Assembly: GCA_965219125.1 (NCBI GenBank)
Contig: CBDCMO010000002.1
Coordinates: forward strand, 1,488,001 to 1,552,000
Reading direction: 5' to 3'
Length of the DNA stretch: 64,000 nucleotides
DNA from: JBBSOK01 sp965219125
GTDB taxonomy: Bacteria; Bacteroidota; Bacteroidia; Flavobacteriales; Flavobacteriaceae
Shown here: one piece after another, positions 8,760 to 16,894 of the stretch
Numbering within the stretch: position 1 is the stretch's first letter
How the letters are laid out: each line of letters starts with the position of its first letter
Program-made: the position numbers and the translations under genes
The notes under the pieces: generated by a model
The model's database searches: none
Told to the model about the DNA's origin: nothing
Seen by the model: the letters and a program-made list of their open reading frames with translations, nothing else

Positions 8760-8963
8760 ATGTTACTACTTAATCAAGGCGCAGATTACACTTGGATTGC
8801 CATTTTTATTATTCTAATATTACTTTCACCAGCCATAATTTTAGTAATTATAGGCGCAATATTACTGAAAAAGAAGAATTCGAAATCTGCAAAGATTTTA
8901 TTTATAATCGCAGGAGCTTATATAATTATTGGTTTAGGAATTTGTGGCAGTATGATGATATAA
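8760..8963 (+). CDS. Mini membrane protein B, paralogue of A
   Basis: 67 residues, two TM helices (about 11-33 and 44-63) with a KKKN turn. The ending AGAYIIIGLGICGSMMI matches the end of mini membrane protein A (AGVYLIVGLGICGSMMM) almost residue for residue, including a conserved Cys before the C-terminus. The N-terminal halves have diverged. It lies 70 bp after A in the same direction and ends 15 bp before a convergent gene. The function is unknown. Confidence 0.65.
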   Translation: MLLLNQGADYTWIAIFIILILLSPAIILVIIGAILLKKKNSKSAKILFIIAGAYIIIGLGICGSMMI

Positions 8964-8978
8964 AAAATAAACTGTAAG

Positions 8979-9368
8979 CTACTTTTTACCTACTTTGTCT
9001 ATTGGCCTAAATCGCAAACCGCTCCACGTTTCATCTATTAAAATTGCCGAAACTGTAGTAATATTATATTTTTCGACCGTTTCTCGAATTGAATCTCTAT
9101 TAATATCAGTCTTCATTTTTGAGGTTCCTTTTGGATAGGCAAACCAAAGTACGCTGTCAGATTCAATATTTTTTAAATCTTGTTCAAGAAATTGTAATAA
9201 TTCTGTTTTGTTGTTTATGAAAATAAGTGTGTTTTCATTTTTCTCATTTAATGAAAGTTCAGTTTTAAAACTGTGCTTCTCAAATTCAGTTTTAAGATTA
9301 GCTGGAGAATTTATAACTATTCCTTTACCTTTCAGTTTTAATTTTTTGACAGTTTCTATCATAATCAA
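8979..9368 (-). CDS. Uncharacterised small protein (possibly DUF3052-like)
   Basis: 129 residues, soluble, no signal peptide. The pattern LKLKGKGIVINSPA, LIFINNKTELLQFL, SVLWFAYPKGTSKMKTDINRD and ETWSGLRFRP suggests a small Rossmann-like family in which a YPKG loop and an ILIDETWS..RF ending recur. I associate this with DUF3052-type proteins, but that is from memory and not verified. It is convergent with mini membrane protein B and is encoded 16 bp downstream of the M28 peptidase gene on the same strand, so it may be in that operon. Confidence 0.6.
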   Translation of the reverse strand: MIMIETVKKLKLKGKGIVINSPANLKTEFEKHSFKTELSLNEKNENTLIFINNKTELLQFLEQDLKNIESDSVLWFAYPKGTSKMKTDINRDSIRETVEKYNITTVSAILIDETWSGLRFRPIDKVGKK

Positions 9369-9384
9369 ATTTTGTTTAAAATTC

Positions 9385-10641
9385 TTAAAATGTTACTTCA
9401 ACAACTTTCAATTCCCCATCTCTATTTATGGTAACTTTTGCTGATTGTCCTTTTTCAAACATAGATAAGGATTTCATATAACTCATCATATCTATAACGT
9501 CATTATCGCCCATTTTCACTACAACATCGCCTTTTAACATTCCGGCTTTTTGTGCAGGTCTATCTTCACTTATTCCGTCAATTCGCATTCCTTTTCCAGT
9601 AAAAAGATAATCAGGAACAACGCCTAAAGTCACTTTAAAATCTGGAACCATTTCACTTTCATTCCTCGTTTTTTTGAACGGAAGCTTTGGTTGACTATCC
9701 AAATCTTTTATGATATTGAAAATATAATCTGAGACAACTTCCATTCCGGCGTAATTCAATTTTTCACTATCGTCGCTCGGTTTGTGATAATCTACATGCT
9801 GACCGGTAAAAAAATGCAACACTGGAATATCTGCCAAATAAAATGAAGTATGATCGCTTGGTCCAACGCCACTTTCGTGTTCGGCAATTTTTAAATCGCC
9901 CGCATTCGCATTTACAACTTGCTTAAAAATTGGCGAAGTTCCGGTACCGTGAACGGCTAATGTATTTTCAGCATTTAACCTTCCAACCATATCCATATTT
10001 AGCATATAGGTTATTTTTTTTGTATTGATAGTTGGATTTTTTACGAAATAATTAGATCCCAACAAACCTTCTTCCTCACCCGAAAAAGCTATAAATAAAT
10101 AATTATTTTTAATCGGTCTTTGGGCGGAGTCAAAACCCAAACGCTTCGCCAAATCTAACAAGACCGCAACACCACTCGCATTATCATCTGCTCCATTATG
10201 AATTGCAGGACCTTCGCGATACAGTGAACCTTCGCCTCCCATACCCAAATGATCGTAATGCGCACCTATAATAACGGTGTTTTCGGCATTGTTATTAATA
10301 TAGCCAATTACATTTCTACCAATATGCGAAGTATCAGATTTTTCTTCAGTAAGAACATTGTCTTGATGCGGATTTTTACTTTTCTGAAATGTAAATTCTT
10401 GAAAATAACCATCAGTCCCTTTCGGTTTCAAACCCAAATTTTTAAATCTTGTTGCAATATAATCTGAACCCATTTTTTCGCCTTCCGTGCCTGTTTCCCT
10501 TCCACCTAGCGAATCGTTTGCCAAAATGTAAACATCTTCATTCATTGAAACTGCCTTTGGTTTAACTTCATTCAAGGAATGCGCATTTTCTTTACAGCCA
10601 AACACAATACTTGCTAGTAAGATTATTATAATTGCTCTCAT
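9385..10641 (-). CDS. M28 family metallopeptidase lipoprotein with C-terminal PDZ
   Basis: 418 residues from the ATG at 10641 (an upstream in-frame TTG at 10659 falls in the promoter box). Lipoprotein signal MRAIIIILLASIVFGC with lipobox Cys16. The M28 aminopeptidase domain has all zinc ligands: GAHYDHLG, NGADDNASG, FSGEEEGLLGS, LNMDMVGR and the late HVDYHKPSDD. A PDZ domain follows (about 330-418: GVVPDYLFTGKGMRIDGI, AGMLKGDVVVKMGD). It is predicted to cleave peptides at the outer membrane or in the periplasm. It is divergent from the TolB-like lipoprotein, with only 29 bp between the start codons. Confidence 0.9.
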   Translation of the reverse strand: MRAIIIILLASIVFGCKENAHSLNEVKPKAVSMNEDVYILANDSLGGRETGTEGEKMGSDYIATRFKNLGLKPKGTDGYFQEFTFQKSKNPHQDNVLTEEKSDTSHIGRNVIGYINNNAENTVIIGAHYDHLGMGGEGSLYREGPAIHNGADDNASGVAVLLDLAKRLGFDSAQRPIKNNYLFIAFSGEEEGLLGSNYFVKNPTINTKKITYMLNMDMVGRLNAENTLAVHGTGTSPIFKQVVNANAGDLKIAEHESGVGPSDHTSFYLADIPVLHFFTGQHVDYHKPSDDSEKLNYAGMEVVSDYIFNIIKDLDSQPKLPFKKTRNESEMVPDFKVTLGVVPDYLFTGKGMRIDGISEDRPAQKAGMLKGDVVVKMGDNDVIDMMSYMKSLSMFEKGQSAKVTINRDGELKVVEVTF

Positions 10642-10646
10642 ACTAT

Positions 10647-10654
10647 TACTTTTG
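10647..10654 (+). promoter_or_regulatory. -7 box TACTTTTG for the TolB-like lipoprotein
   Basis: Exact fit to the Bacteroidota -7 consensus TAnnTTTG, 17 nt before the ATG at 10671. No clear TTTG -33 box is seen. Confidence 0.45.
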
Positions 10655-10656
10655 AG

Positions 10657-10664
10657 CAAAAATA
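10657..10664 (-). promoter_or_regulatory. -7 box TATTTTTG for the M28 peptidase
   Basis: On the minus strand, fits TAnnTTTG and lies 15 nt before the ATG at 10641. It faces the opposite box only 2 bp away, so the two promoters overlap and may compete. Confidence 0.45.
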
Positions 10665-10670
10665 CTTAAA

Positions 10671-11798
10671 ATGAAATTATTGTACATTCTCGCCTTTATT
10701 TCTCTTTTCACTAGTTGCAAAAACGAAGTCAAAAAAACTAAAGAAAATTCTTCGGAATTAGCAATAGTAGAAAATTCGTTTTTGTTAGATAAACAAACCA
10801 AAGACACACTAATTTACCCCGAAGAAAGGCACTTTAAAAACATACGTCAAGTAACATTTGGTGGCGACAATGCTGAAGCATATTGGAGTTTTGACGACAC
10901 AAAACTTATCTTTCAAAGTAATTATAAAAATTGGGGTTTAAATTGTGATCAAATGTTTTTAATGAATGTTGATCAAACATTCAAAGACTCGCAACCACCA
11001 ATGGTCAGCACCGGAAAAGGAAGAACCACTTGTAGCTATTTTATGCCAGATGGCAAACATATTTTGTACGGAAGTACGCATCTTGTTGACGAAAATTGTC
11101 CCGATGTGCCCTTGCGCACAAATGGAAAATACGTGTGGCCGGTTTATGGTAGTTTTGACATTTTTATTTCAGATTTAGAGGGAAATATCACAGCACAATT
11201 AACCAATGAAAAAGGATACGATGCGGAAGCTACAATTTCTCCAAAAGGTGATAAAATTGTATTTACATCTATGCGAAGTGGTGATTTGGAGCTTTATACA
11301 ATGGATATTGACGGGAAAAATGTGAAACAAGTTACCAACGAATTAGGTTATGACGGTGGCGCATTTTTCTCGCCGGACGGAAAAAAATTAATATTTAGAG
11401 CTTCTCGCCCAAAAACACCCGAAGCAATAAAAGAATACAAAGATTTATTAAAACAAGGTTTGGTACAGCCAACCGAAATGGAGCTATTTATTTGCAATGC
11501 AGATGGTAGTGAATTGCGCCAACTTACGCATTTAGGAAATGCAAATTGGGCACCGTTTTTTCATCCTTCCGGTAAAAAAATTTTATTTTCAAGTAATTAC
11601 GAAAGTGAAAGAGGTTTTCCATTCAACCTTTATTTAATTGATTTGGATGGTAAAAATCTTGAACGAGTAACGCACGGAGAAACATTTGATGCCTTTCCCG
11701 TTTTTAGCAATGATGGAAAACATTTGGCATTTTCTTCCAACCGAAACAATGGCGGTGGTCGTGATACCAACCTATTTATTGCAGATTGGCAGGATTAG
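10671..11798 (+). CDS. TolB-like beta-propeller lipoprotein
   Basis: 375 residues. Lipoprotein signal ending LFTSC (Cys16). The rest is a run of WD40-like/PD40 blades of the TolB type: ATISPKGDKIVFTSMRSGD, GAFFSPDGKKLIFRASRP, PFFHPSGKKILFSSNY and PVFSNDGKHLAFSSNRN. Blades of this kind (SPDG..I.F.S) usually bind proteins or sugars; no catalytic residues are visible. It is divergent from the M28 peptidase lipoprotein and may act with it in the periplasm. Confidence 0.82.
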   Translation: MKLLYILAFISLFTSCKNEVKKTKENSSELAIVENSFLLDKQTKDTLIYPEERHFKNIRQVTFGGDNAEAYWSFDDTKLIFQSNYKNWGLNCDQMFLMNVDQTFKDSQPPMVSTGKGRTTCSYFMPDGKHILYGSTHLVDENCPDVPLRTNGKYVWPVYGSFDIFISDLEGNITAQLTNEKGYDAEATISPKGDKIVFTSMRSGDLELYTMDIDGKNVKQVTNELGYDGGAFFSPDGKKLIFRASRPKTPEAIKEYKDLLKQGLVQPTEMELFICNADGSELRQLTHLGNANWAPFFHPSGKKILFSSNYESERGFPFNLYLIDLDGKNLERVTHGETFDAFPVFSNDGKHLAFSSNRNNGGGRDTNLFIADWQD

Positions 11799-11803
11799 TC
11801 CAA

Positions 11804-11845
11804 GTTATGAGTTATGAGTTATGAGTTATGAGTTATGAGTTATGA
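11804..11845 (+). repeat. Six perfect GTTATGA heptamers
   Basis: Six uninterrupted copies starting 6 bp after the TolB-like stop and ending 14 bp before the TTG start of the next gene. TGA recurs in every frame, so read-through is impossible. Confidence 0.9.
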
Positions 11846-11859
11846 GAAAAATAAAATAA

Positions 11860-13269
11860 TTGAATTTCATCAAGCTATACAAAGTTCCGATTATCCTTGC
11901 TTTAATTAGCATCACATTTTATATAAGTTTTGCATATAATTTAGAACGTAGTGATTTTGTTACACTCATTACACTTTATGCAGGTCTTTTTGGGATTGCT
12001 TATATTTTAATTGAAAAGTTTAAGCTAAGCTTTTGGTGGCTTGCCAGTTTGGGAATACTATTTAGATTGATTTTTATAATTGCAATGCCAAATCTCTCTC
12101 AAGATTTCAATCGATTTATTTGGGATGGAAGATTATTAGCGCAAGGAATAAATCCATATTTGTTTACGCCTGAAAGCTATATTCAAGATTTAAAGTTAGT
12201 CACAGACAATAACTTGGGTTTATTATCATTCAAAATTCCTCAAGCCGAAGAATTGTTTCAAGGAATGGGCGCGCTAAATGCAAATAATTATAGTAATTAT
12301 CCACCCATTAATCAATTGTTTTTTGCGCTTTCAGCACTTTTTTCCAAAACCAGTATTTTACGCTCTTTTATAGTTTTAAGAACAATTATAATTTTTGCAG
12401 ATATTGGTATTCTTTACTTTGGAAAAAAATTACTTGAGAAATTACAGTTGCCGATAAATAAGATATTTTGGTTTTTCTTAAATCCATTTATCATTATTGA
12501 ACTTACCGGAAATATACATTTTGAAGGTGTTATGCTTTTCTTTTTTGTTTGGGCATTAAACCTTTTATCAAAAAGGAAATGGATCTGGGCCGCGGTTTTA
12601 ATTGGAATTTCAATTTCAGTGAAGTTAATTCCGCTGTTACTTTTGCCTTTATTTTTGAAATTTGATTTTTCAAAAAGGCAGTCGGCTAAATTTCAAAATC
12701 ACTTTGGAATGGTTAGCTTAAGAAAGTTAATTTCATTTTATATGCTTGTTGGTTTAACTGTTTTAATCACTTTCTTACCTTTTCTTTCTTCAGAATTTAT
12801 TGAGAATTTTTCGAGCACAATTGCACTTTGGTTTCAAAACTTCGAATTTAATGCGAGTGTTTATTATATTATTAGATGGATTGGATTTCAAATTGTAGGC
12901 TTCAACATTATTGAAACGGTTGGGAAAATTCTTCCCATTATTATTTTTATTTCAATTGTAATCTTAGCAATCTTTCGGGATAATTCAACAATGAAAAAAT
13001 TGATTACTGCTATGCTTTTAAGTATTTCAATTTACTTTTTATTTTCAACAACTGTTCATCCTTGGTATGTGGCAACACCTTTATTATTATGTGTTTTCAC
13101 AAAATACAAATTTCCAATAGTTTGGAGTTTTGTGGTAATGCTAAGTTATTCTGCGTACGGAAAAAACGGTTTTTCTGAAAATCTTTTATTAGTAGCTTTG
13201 GAATATATTTTGGTAATCGGTTTTGCTATTTGGGAAATTAATTCAATAAAAAAACCAATCAATTCGTAA
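11860..13269 (+). CDS. Integral membrane GT-C type glycosyltransferase (GT87-like)
   Basis: 469 residues, about ten to twelve TM helices. An extracytoplasmic loop after the second or third helix reads SQDFNRFIWDGRLLAQGINPYLF; its acidic residue and NPY are typical of polyprenol-phosphate-dependent transferases (DUF2029/GT87 and relatives). It would use a lipid-linked sugar such as the upstream GT2 could make (inference). Starts with TTG after an A-rich leader; there is no alternative ATG near the N-terminus. It ends in a hairpin terminator shared with the convergent gene. Confidence 0.75.
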   Translation: MNFIKLYKVPIILALISITFYISFAYNLERSDFVTLITLYAGLFGIAYILIEKFKLSFWWLASLGILFRLIFIIAMPNLSQDFNRFIWDGRLLAQGINPYLFTPESYIQDLKLVTDNNLGLLSFKIPQAEELFQGMGALNANNYSNYPPINQLFFALSALFSKTSILRSFIVLRTIIIFADIGILYFGKKLLEKLQLPINKIFWFFLNPFIIIELTGNIHFEGVMLFFFVWALNLLSKRKWIWAAVLIGISISVKLIPLLLLPLFLKFDFSKRQSAKFQNHFGMVSLRKLISFYMLVGLTVLITFLPFLSSEFIENFSSTIALWFQNFEFNASVYYIIRWIGFQIVGFNIIETVGKILPIIIFISIVILAIFRDNSTMKKLITAMLLSISIYFLFSTTVHPWYVATPLLLCVFTKYKFPIVWSFVVMLSYSAYGKNGFSENLLLVALEYILVIGFAIWEINSIKKPINS

Positions 13270-13290
13270 AGAATTGACTGGTTTTTAGTT
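13252..13290. terminator. Bidirectional hairpin terminator
   Basis: Arms AAACCAATCAATTC (13252-13265) and GAATTGACTGGTTT (13271-13284), one mismatch, 5-nt loop, flanked by A-tract and T-tract. It lies between convergent gene ends at 13269 and 13312. Confidence 0.8.
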
Positions 13291-13311
13291 TTTTTACTGA
13301 TTGAAAAAATA

Positions 13312-14850
13312 CTATTTCTTAACCCTTTCCAATCTGTAAAAATCTTTTCTTCTATCTTTAAGATTTCTGACTGCCCCAAAAGTGTGCAATTCACGTAATA
13401 AATCTAAATCTACATCGGCAACTAAAATCATTTCTGTATTTGGTGTAGCTTCAGCTTTAATTCCATTGTTAGGAAAAGAGAAATCGCAAGGTGTAAAAAC
13501 GGCGCTTTGGGCATATTGAATATCCATATTATGCACTTTTGGTAGATTACCAACACTACCTGCAATTGCAACATAACATTCATTTTCAACCGCTCTAGCT
13601 TGGCAACAAAGCCTCACTCTTGAATAACCATTCTGAGTATCGGTTAGAAAGGGCACGAACAAAATATCCATTCCTTCGTCCGAAAGCAATCGTGAAAGCT
13701 CTGGAAATTCGGAATCGTAGCAGATTAAAACCCCGATTTTACCGCAATCTGTATCAAAAGTTTTCAAGGAATTACCATTAACCATTCCCCAAATCTTGGC
13801 CTCATCTGGGGTTACATGAATTTTTTCATAACGTTCCACACTACCATCACGACGACATAAATAGCCAACATTATACAATTTGCCGCGTACCATTTCTGGC
13901 ATACTTCCCGTAATAATATTTATATTGTACGAAATGGAAAGTTGGGAGAGTTTATCTTTAATTTCTTTCGTAAATTTTGCAAGCTCCCTAATTGCGTCGG
14001 GCTCACTCATTTCATTGAATTCGGCCATTAGCGGCGCGTTGAAAAATTCAGGAAACATCGCAAAATCACAGCGGTAGCCAGCAACACTATCAATAAAATA
14101 TTCTACTTGCTGCATCAAATCTTCCATACCGCGATAACTTCGCATTTGCCATTGGATAAGACCCAATCTCACCACACTTTTAATTGCTGAAGGTGTTGGC
14201 TTTTTTTCAGGTTTGGTGTAATAAATATTGTCCCATTCCATTAAAACCGCAAACTCACCCGAAGCTTTATCGCCCGTTAAGTAATTTTTTAAAACGCGAA
14301 CCGGATGAAAATCATTTGAAATCTGAAAGTTCAAAACAGGATCGTCAATTTGCTTGCGTTTTACCTTTTCAATGTATTGTTTTGGTGTAACCTTGTCCGC
14401 GTGCAGATGATAATTTGGCATTCTACCACCAAAAACGATACTCTTTAAATTAAGATTTTCGCAGAGTTCTTTTCTATAATCATACAATCTTCTACCCAAG
14501 CGCAAACCACGGAAATCTGGACGGATAAATACATCTATACCGTAAATAACATCACCTTCGGGATTATGTATTTTAAAATCTGGGTCTGAAGCAATATCAT
14601 CATACGTATGGTTATTCTCAATTTTGTCGTAATCTACAATTATAGATAGCGCACAACCTGCAATTTCACCATCAGCAACTATAACAACTTGTCCCGCAGG
14701 AAATATATCTATCAATCTTCCTATTTCATTTATTTTCCAATAGCTGTTTGGCAAACCGCCGTAAGATTGAATTGTAGCCGTTTTAAGCTCTTCATAATCC
14801 TTTAAAGTAAGGAATTTAAGCTCAATATTTTCTATTTTTTGGGTTTCCAT
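13312..14850 (-). CDS. GNAT acetyltransferase - carbon-nitrogen hydrolase fusion
   Basis: 512 residues. N-terminal GNAT domain (about 5-210) with the acetyl-CoA loop RGLRLGRRLYDYR. C-terminal nitrilase-superfamily domain (about 225-505) with the full Glu-Lys-Cys triad: FPEFF (Glu268), YEKIHVTPDE (Lys343) and GVLICYDSEFPE (Cys377). It could amide-hydrolyse and N-acylate, but the substrate is unknown. On the same strand and upstream lie the toxin-antitoxin pair and three polyamine genes, so an N-carbamoyl or N-acyl polyamine substrate is conceivable (inference). Both domains look intact. Confidence 0.88.
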   Translation of the reverse strand: METQKIENIELKFLTLKDYEELKTATIQSYGGLPNSYWKINEIGRLIDIFPAGQVVIVADGEIAGCALSIIVDYDKIENNHTYDDIASDPDFKIHNPEGDVIYGIDVFIRPDFRGLRLGRRLYDYRKELCENLNLKSIVFGGRMPNYHLHADKVTPKQYIEKVKRKQIDDPVLNFQISNDFHPVRVLKNYLTGDKASGEFAVLMEWDNIYYTKPEKKPTPSAIKSVVRLGLIQWQMRSYRGMEDLMQQVEYFIDSVAGYRCDFAMFPEFFNAPLMAEFNEMSEPDAIRELAKFTKEIKDKLSQLSISYNINIITGSMPEMVRGKLYNVGYLCRRDGSVERYEKIHVTPDEAKIWGMVNGNSLKTFDTDCGKIGVLICYDSEFPELSRLLSDEGMDILFVPFLTDTQNGYSRVRLCCQARAVENECYVAIAGSVGNLPKVHNMDIQYAQSAVFTPCDFSFPNNGIKAEATPNTEMILVADVDLDLLRELHTFGAVRNLKDRRKDFYRLERVKK

Positions 14851-14912
14851 TAGTAACTATTTAATTAACTTTTTTTTGAATGTAGCTATTCAGAAAATCT
14901 GATTTATAAGCA

Positions 14913-15371
14913 CTATTTAAAAATACGATCATCAAAAGGAAATGCTTCAATCTCAACTATTTCTATTTTTGAAAAATCGTTATGATGTGGATTTATTAGA
15001 ATATTGTAATCGCCCTTAACAACCGCCGAAGGAACTTTACAAATTAAAAATTTTGATTCATCTATAAATAAATCACCGATTTTTTGAGTTGGAGGAATAT
15101 GTGGATTTTTATTCCAATTAAGCGGTAGATCTTTGGATAGTATTTTTTTAACAGGGCAATACCCAGGAATTTTAATAGTTACCATTAGGTAATCTTCAGG
15201 TAAATTTGCTAAGCTTAAGTGTACTACCACTTCTGCCATTGCCAATGCTCTACTTTCTGCCGTGTAAATTATTTCGACACCTTTGGAGTTCCACCTATTT
15301 CCAAACATTGCAGCACCTTTACCATTTAATGATTCAGCATATTTTTTTTTGGAAAGCCTAAAAACCAACAT
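14913..15371 (-). CDS. RES domain toxin (type II toxin-antitoxin)
   Basis: 152 residues. RES family features are FRLSKKKYAESLNGKGA (conserved Arg), GNRWNSKGVEIIYTAESRALAMAEV (conserved Glu and Ser region) and a C-terminal PSAVVKGDYNILINP block. Characterised RES toxins degrade NAD+. Its ATG overlaps the antitoxin stop by one base (TAATG), so expression is coupled. It looks intact. Confidence 0.88.
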   Translation of the reverse strand: MLVFRLSKKKYAESLNGKGAAMFGNRWNSKGVEIIYTAESRALAMAEVVVHLSLANLPEDYLMVTIKIPGYCPVKKILSKDLPLNWNKNPHIPPTQKIGDLFIDESKFLICKVPSAVVKGDYNILINPHHNDFSKIEIVEIEAFPFDDRIFK

Positions 15372-15859
15372 TATGCAAAAATACCATACTCAATACAATT
15401 AAGCTCTGCCATTACCATTTCTTTACCATAACTATCTCTAATGAGCTCTGCCGGTTTTAAATTGTTAAATGCATAAGAAGGCGTTTTTAACCAACTATAA
15501 AACTGCTCTGAATTACCAAATACCGAAACACCAAAAGTTGTAACTTCAGCAAGTTCAAGAATCTTTTCTGTGTGAATTGGCTTAAAATAAAAACCAACAT
15601 CATCGCGATAGCGCTGTAATGACTTAAGAGAAATATCTAAGTATGAAGCCCAATCGTTGTCTGAAAACGGGACGAAATTTTTAATTTGATTGAAAATTTT
15701 ATACGGTAAACCTTTTCTTATGGCATTTATTACAAGCATTTTATCTTGAAAAAAATCGAAAAATGAAAGACTCCCTTTCTCAATAGAAACACTTTTAATG
15801 TAAATACTAAGTGGTTCGTTTACATCGTTAAACTCGGATTGTATTTGCTCGTAGCTCAT
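15371..15859 (-). CDS. Xre/MbcA/ParS-type antitoxin (DUF2384)
   Basis: 162 residues. N-terminal helix-turn-helix-like part (NAIRKGLPYKIFNQIKN, then DWASYLDISLKSLQRYRDD) and a C-terminal DUF2384 part (ILELAEVTTFGVSVFGN, WLKTPSYAFNNLKPAELI), as in antitoxins of RES toxins. It sits upstream of its toxin in the usual order, behind a well-formed promoter with inverted repeats. The module interrupts a run of polyamine genes on the same strand. Confidence 0.87.
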   Translation of the reverse strand: MSYEQIQSEFNDVNEPLSIYIKSVSIEKGSLSFFDFFQDKMLVINAIRKGLPYKIFNQIKNFVPFSDNDWASYLDISLKSLQRYRDDVGFYFKPIHTEKILELAEVTTFGVSVFGNSEQFYSWLKTPSYAFNNLKPAELIRDSYGKEMVMAELNCIEYGIFA

Positions 15860-15871
15860 AACAAATTTATT

Positions 15872-15896
15872 TGTCTACAAATTTAAGACATTTGTC
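15872..15896 (-). promoter_or_regulatory. Candidate antitoxin operator
   Basis: TGTCT (15872-15876) and AGACA (15886-15890) form an inverted repeat exactly framing the -7 box; the adjoining GACA-TT-TGTC (15887-15896) is a perfect 10-bp palindrome. Placement suggests autorepression by the Xre-type antitoxin. Confidence 0.5.
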
Positions 15897-15909
15897 TCAA
15901 TAGCGCAAA
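15878..15909 (-). promoter_or_regulatory. Promoter of the RES-Xre operon
   Basis: Minus-strand TTTG (15909-15906), 20-nt spacer, TAAATTTG (15885-15878), matching the Bacteroidota -33/-7 consensus. The box lies 18 nt before the start codon at 15859, giving a very short leader. Confidence 0.65.
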
Positions 15910-15916
15910 TTTTTTT

Positions 15917-16894
15917 TTACATATCAAGTAAATAAGCAAAAATTAAAGGCGCTACAATTGTTGCATCACTTTCAATAATAAATTTTGGAGTGTGAATATC
16001 TAATTTTCCCCAAGTAATTTTTTCATTTGGAACAGCACCAGAATAACTACCAAAACTGGTAGTAGAATCACTTATTTGGCAGAAATAACTCCAGAATGGT
16101 GTATCTGTTCTTTCCATATCTTGATACAACATTGGTACAACGCAAATCGGGAAATCTCCCGCAATCCCTCCACCTATTTGGAAGAAACCAATTCCTTTAC
16201 TCGAATTATCTGTATACCAATCTGCCAAAAACGTCATATATTCTATACCACTTTTCATTGTGCTTGCTTTTAATTCGCCTTTCAATACATAGCTGGCAAA
16301 AATATTGCCCATTGTACTATCTTCCCAACCTGGACAAACTATGGGCAAGTTTTTTTCAGCAGCAGCATACATCCAAGAATCTTTTAAATCTATTTCATAA
16401 TGTTCTTCCATTACACCGCTTAGAAGAAGTTTGTACATATATTCGTGCGGAAGGTATCTTTCTCCTTTTGCTTCGGCTTCTTGCCAAAGTTTTACAATAT
16501 GTTCTTGAATTCTTCGAAACGCTTCTTCTTCAGGAATACATGTATCTGTTACTCGATTCAATCCCTTTTCAAGCAAATTCCACTCGTCTTGTGGCGTTAG
16601 ATCGCGATAATTTGGCAGTCGTTTGTAATGGCTATGTGCTACCAAGTTCATAATATCTTCTTCTAAATTTGCGCCTGTACAGGAAATAATATGAACCTTA
16701 TCTTGCCGAATCATTTCGGCAAAGATTTTACCTAATTCTGCAGTACTCATTGCACCTGCCAATGAAATCAACATTTTCGATCCATTGTTTAACTGCTCTT
16801 CGTAGCCTTTTGCAGCATCTACGAGTGCTGCAGAATTAAAATGTAAATAATATTTTTCAATAAATTGTGAAATTGCTCCTTTACTAGTACTCAT
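15917..16894 (-). CDS. Deoxyhypusine-synthase-like protein (probable polyamine aminobutyl transferase)
   Basis: 325 residues. Deoxyhypusine synthase fold throughout: SLAGAMSTAELGKI, IISCTGANLEED, IGFFQIGGGIAGDFPIC, and the catalytic Lys in ITWGKLDIHTPKF (Lys297), aligned with Lys329 of human DHS. Bacteria lack eIF5A, so such proteins are thought to move the aminobutyl group of spermidine or putrescine to a small amine, giving homospermidine or spermidine. It overlaps agmatinase by 11 bp, which fits a polyamine role. The exact product is not readable. Confidence 0.85.
   Translation of the reverse strand: MSTSKGAISQFIEKYYLHFNSAALVDAAKGYEEQLNNGSKMLISLAGAMSTAELGKIFAEMIRQDKVHIISCTGANLEEDIMNLVAHSHYKRLPNYRDLTPQDEWNLLEKGLNRVTDTCIPEEEAFRRIQEHIVKLWQEAEAKGERYLPHEYMYKLLLSGVMEEHYEIDLKDSWMYAAAEKNLPIVCPGWEDSTMGNIFASYVLKGELKASTMKSGIEYMTFLADWYTDNSSKGIGFFQIGGGIAGDFPICVVPMLYQDMERTDTPFWSYFCQISDSTTSFGSYSGAVPNEKITWGKLDIHTPKFIIESDATIVAPLIFAYLLDM

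Noticed and set aside
11804..11845. GTTATGA array considered as a CRISPR-like or phage att repeat
   Set aside because: Units are contiguous with no spacers, only 7 nt long, and no cas genes or integrase are in the window.
16096..16653. 185-codon open frame on the plus strand
   Set aside because: Antisense to the well-supported deoxyhypusine-synthase-like gene; hydrophobic, Leu/His-rich composition typical of a shadow frame.
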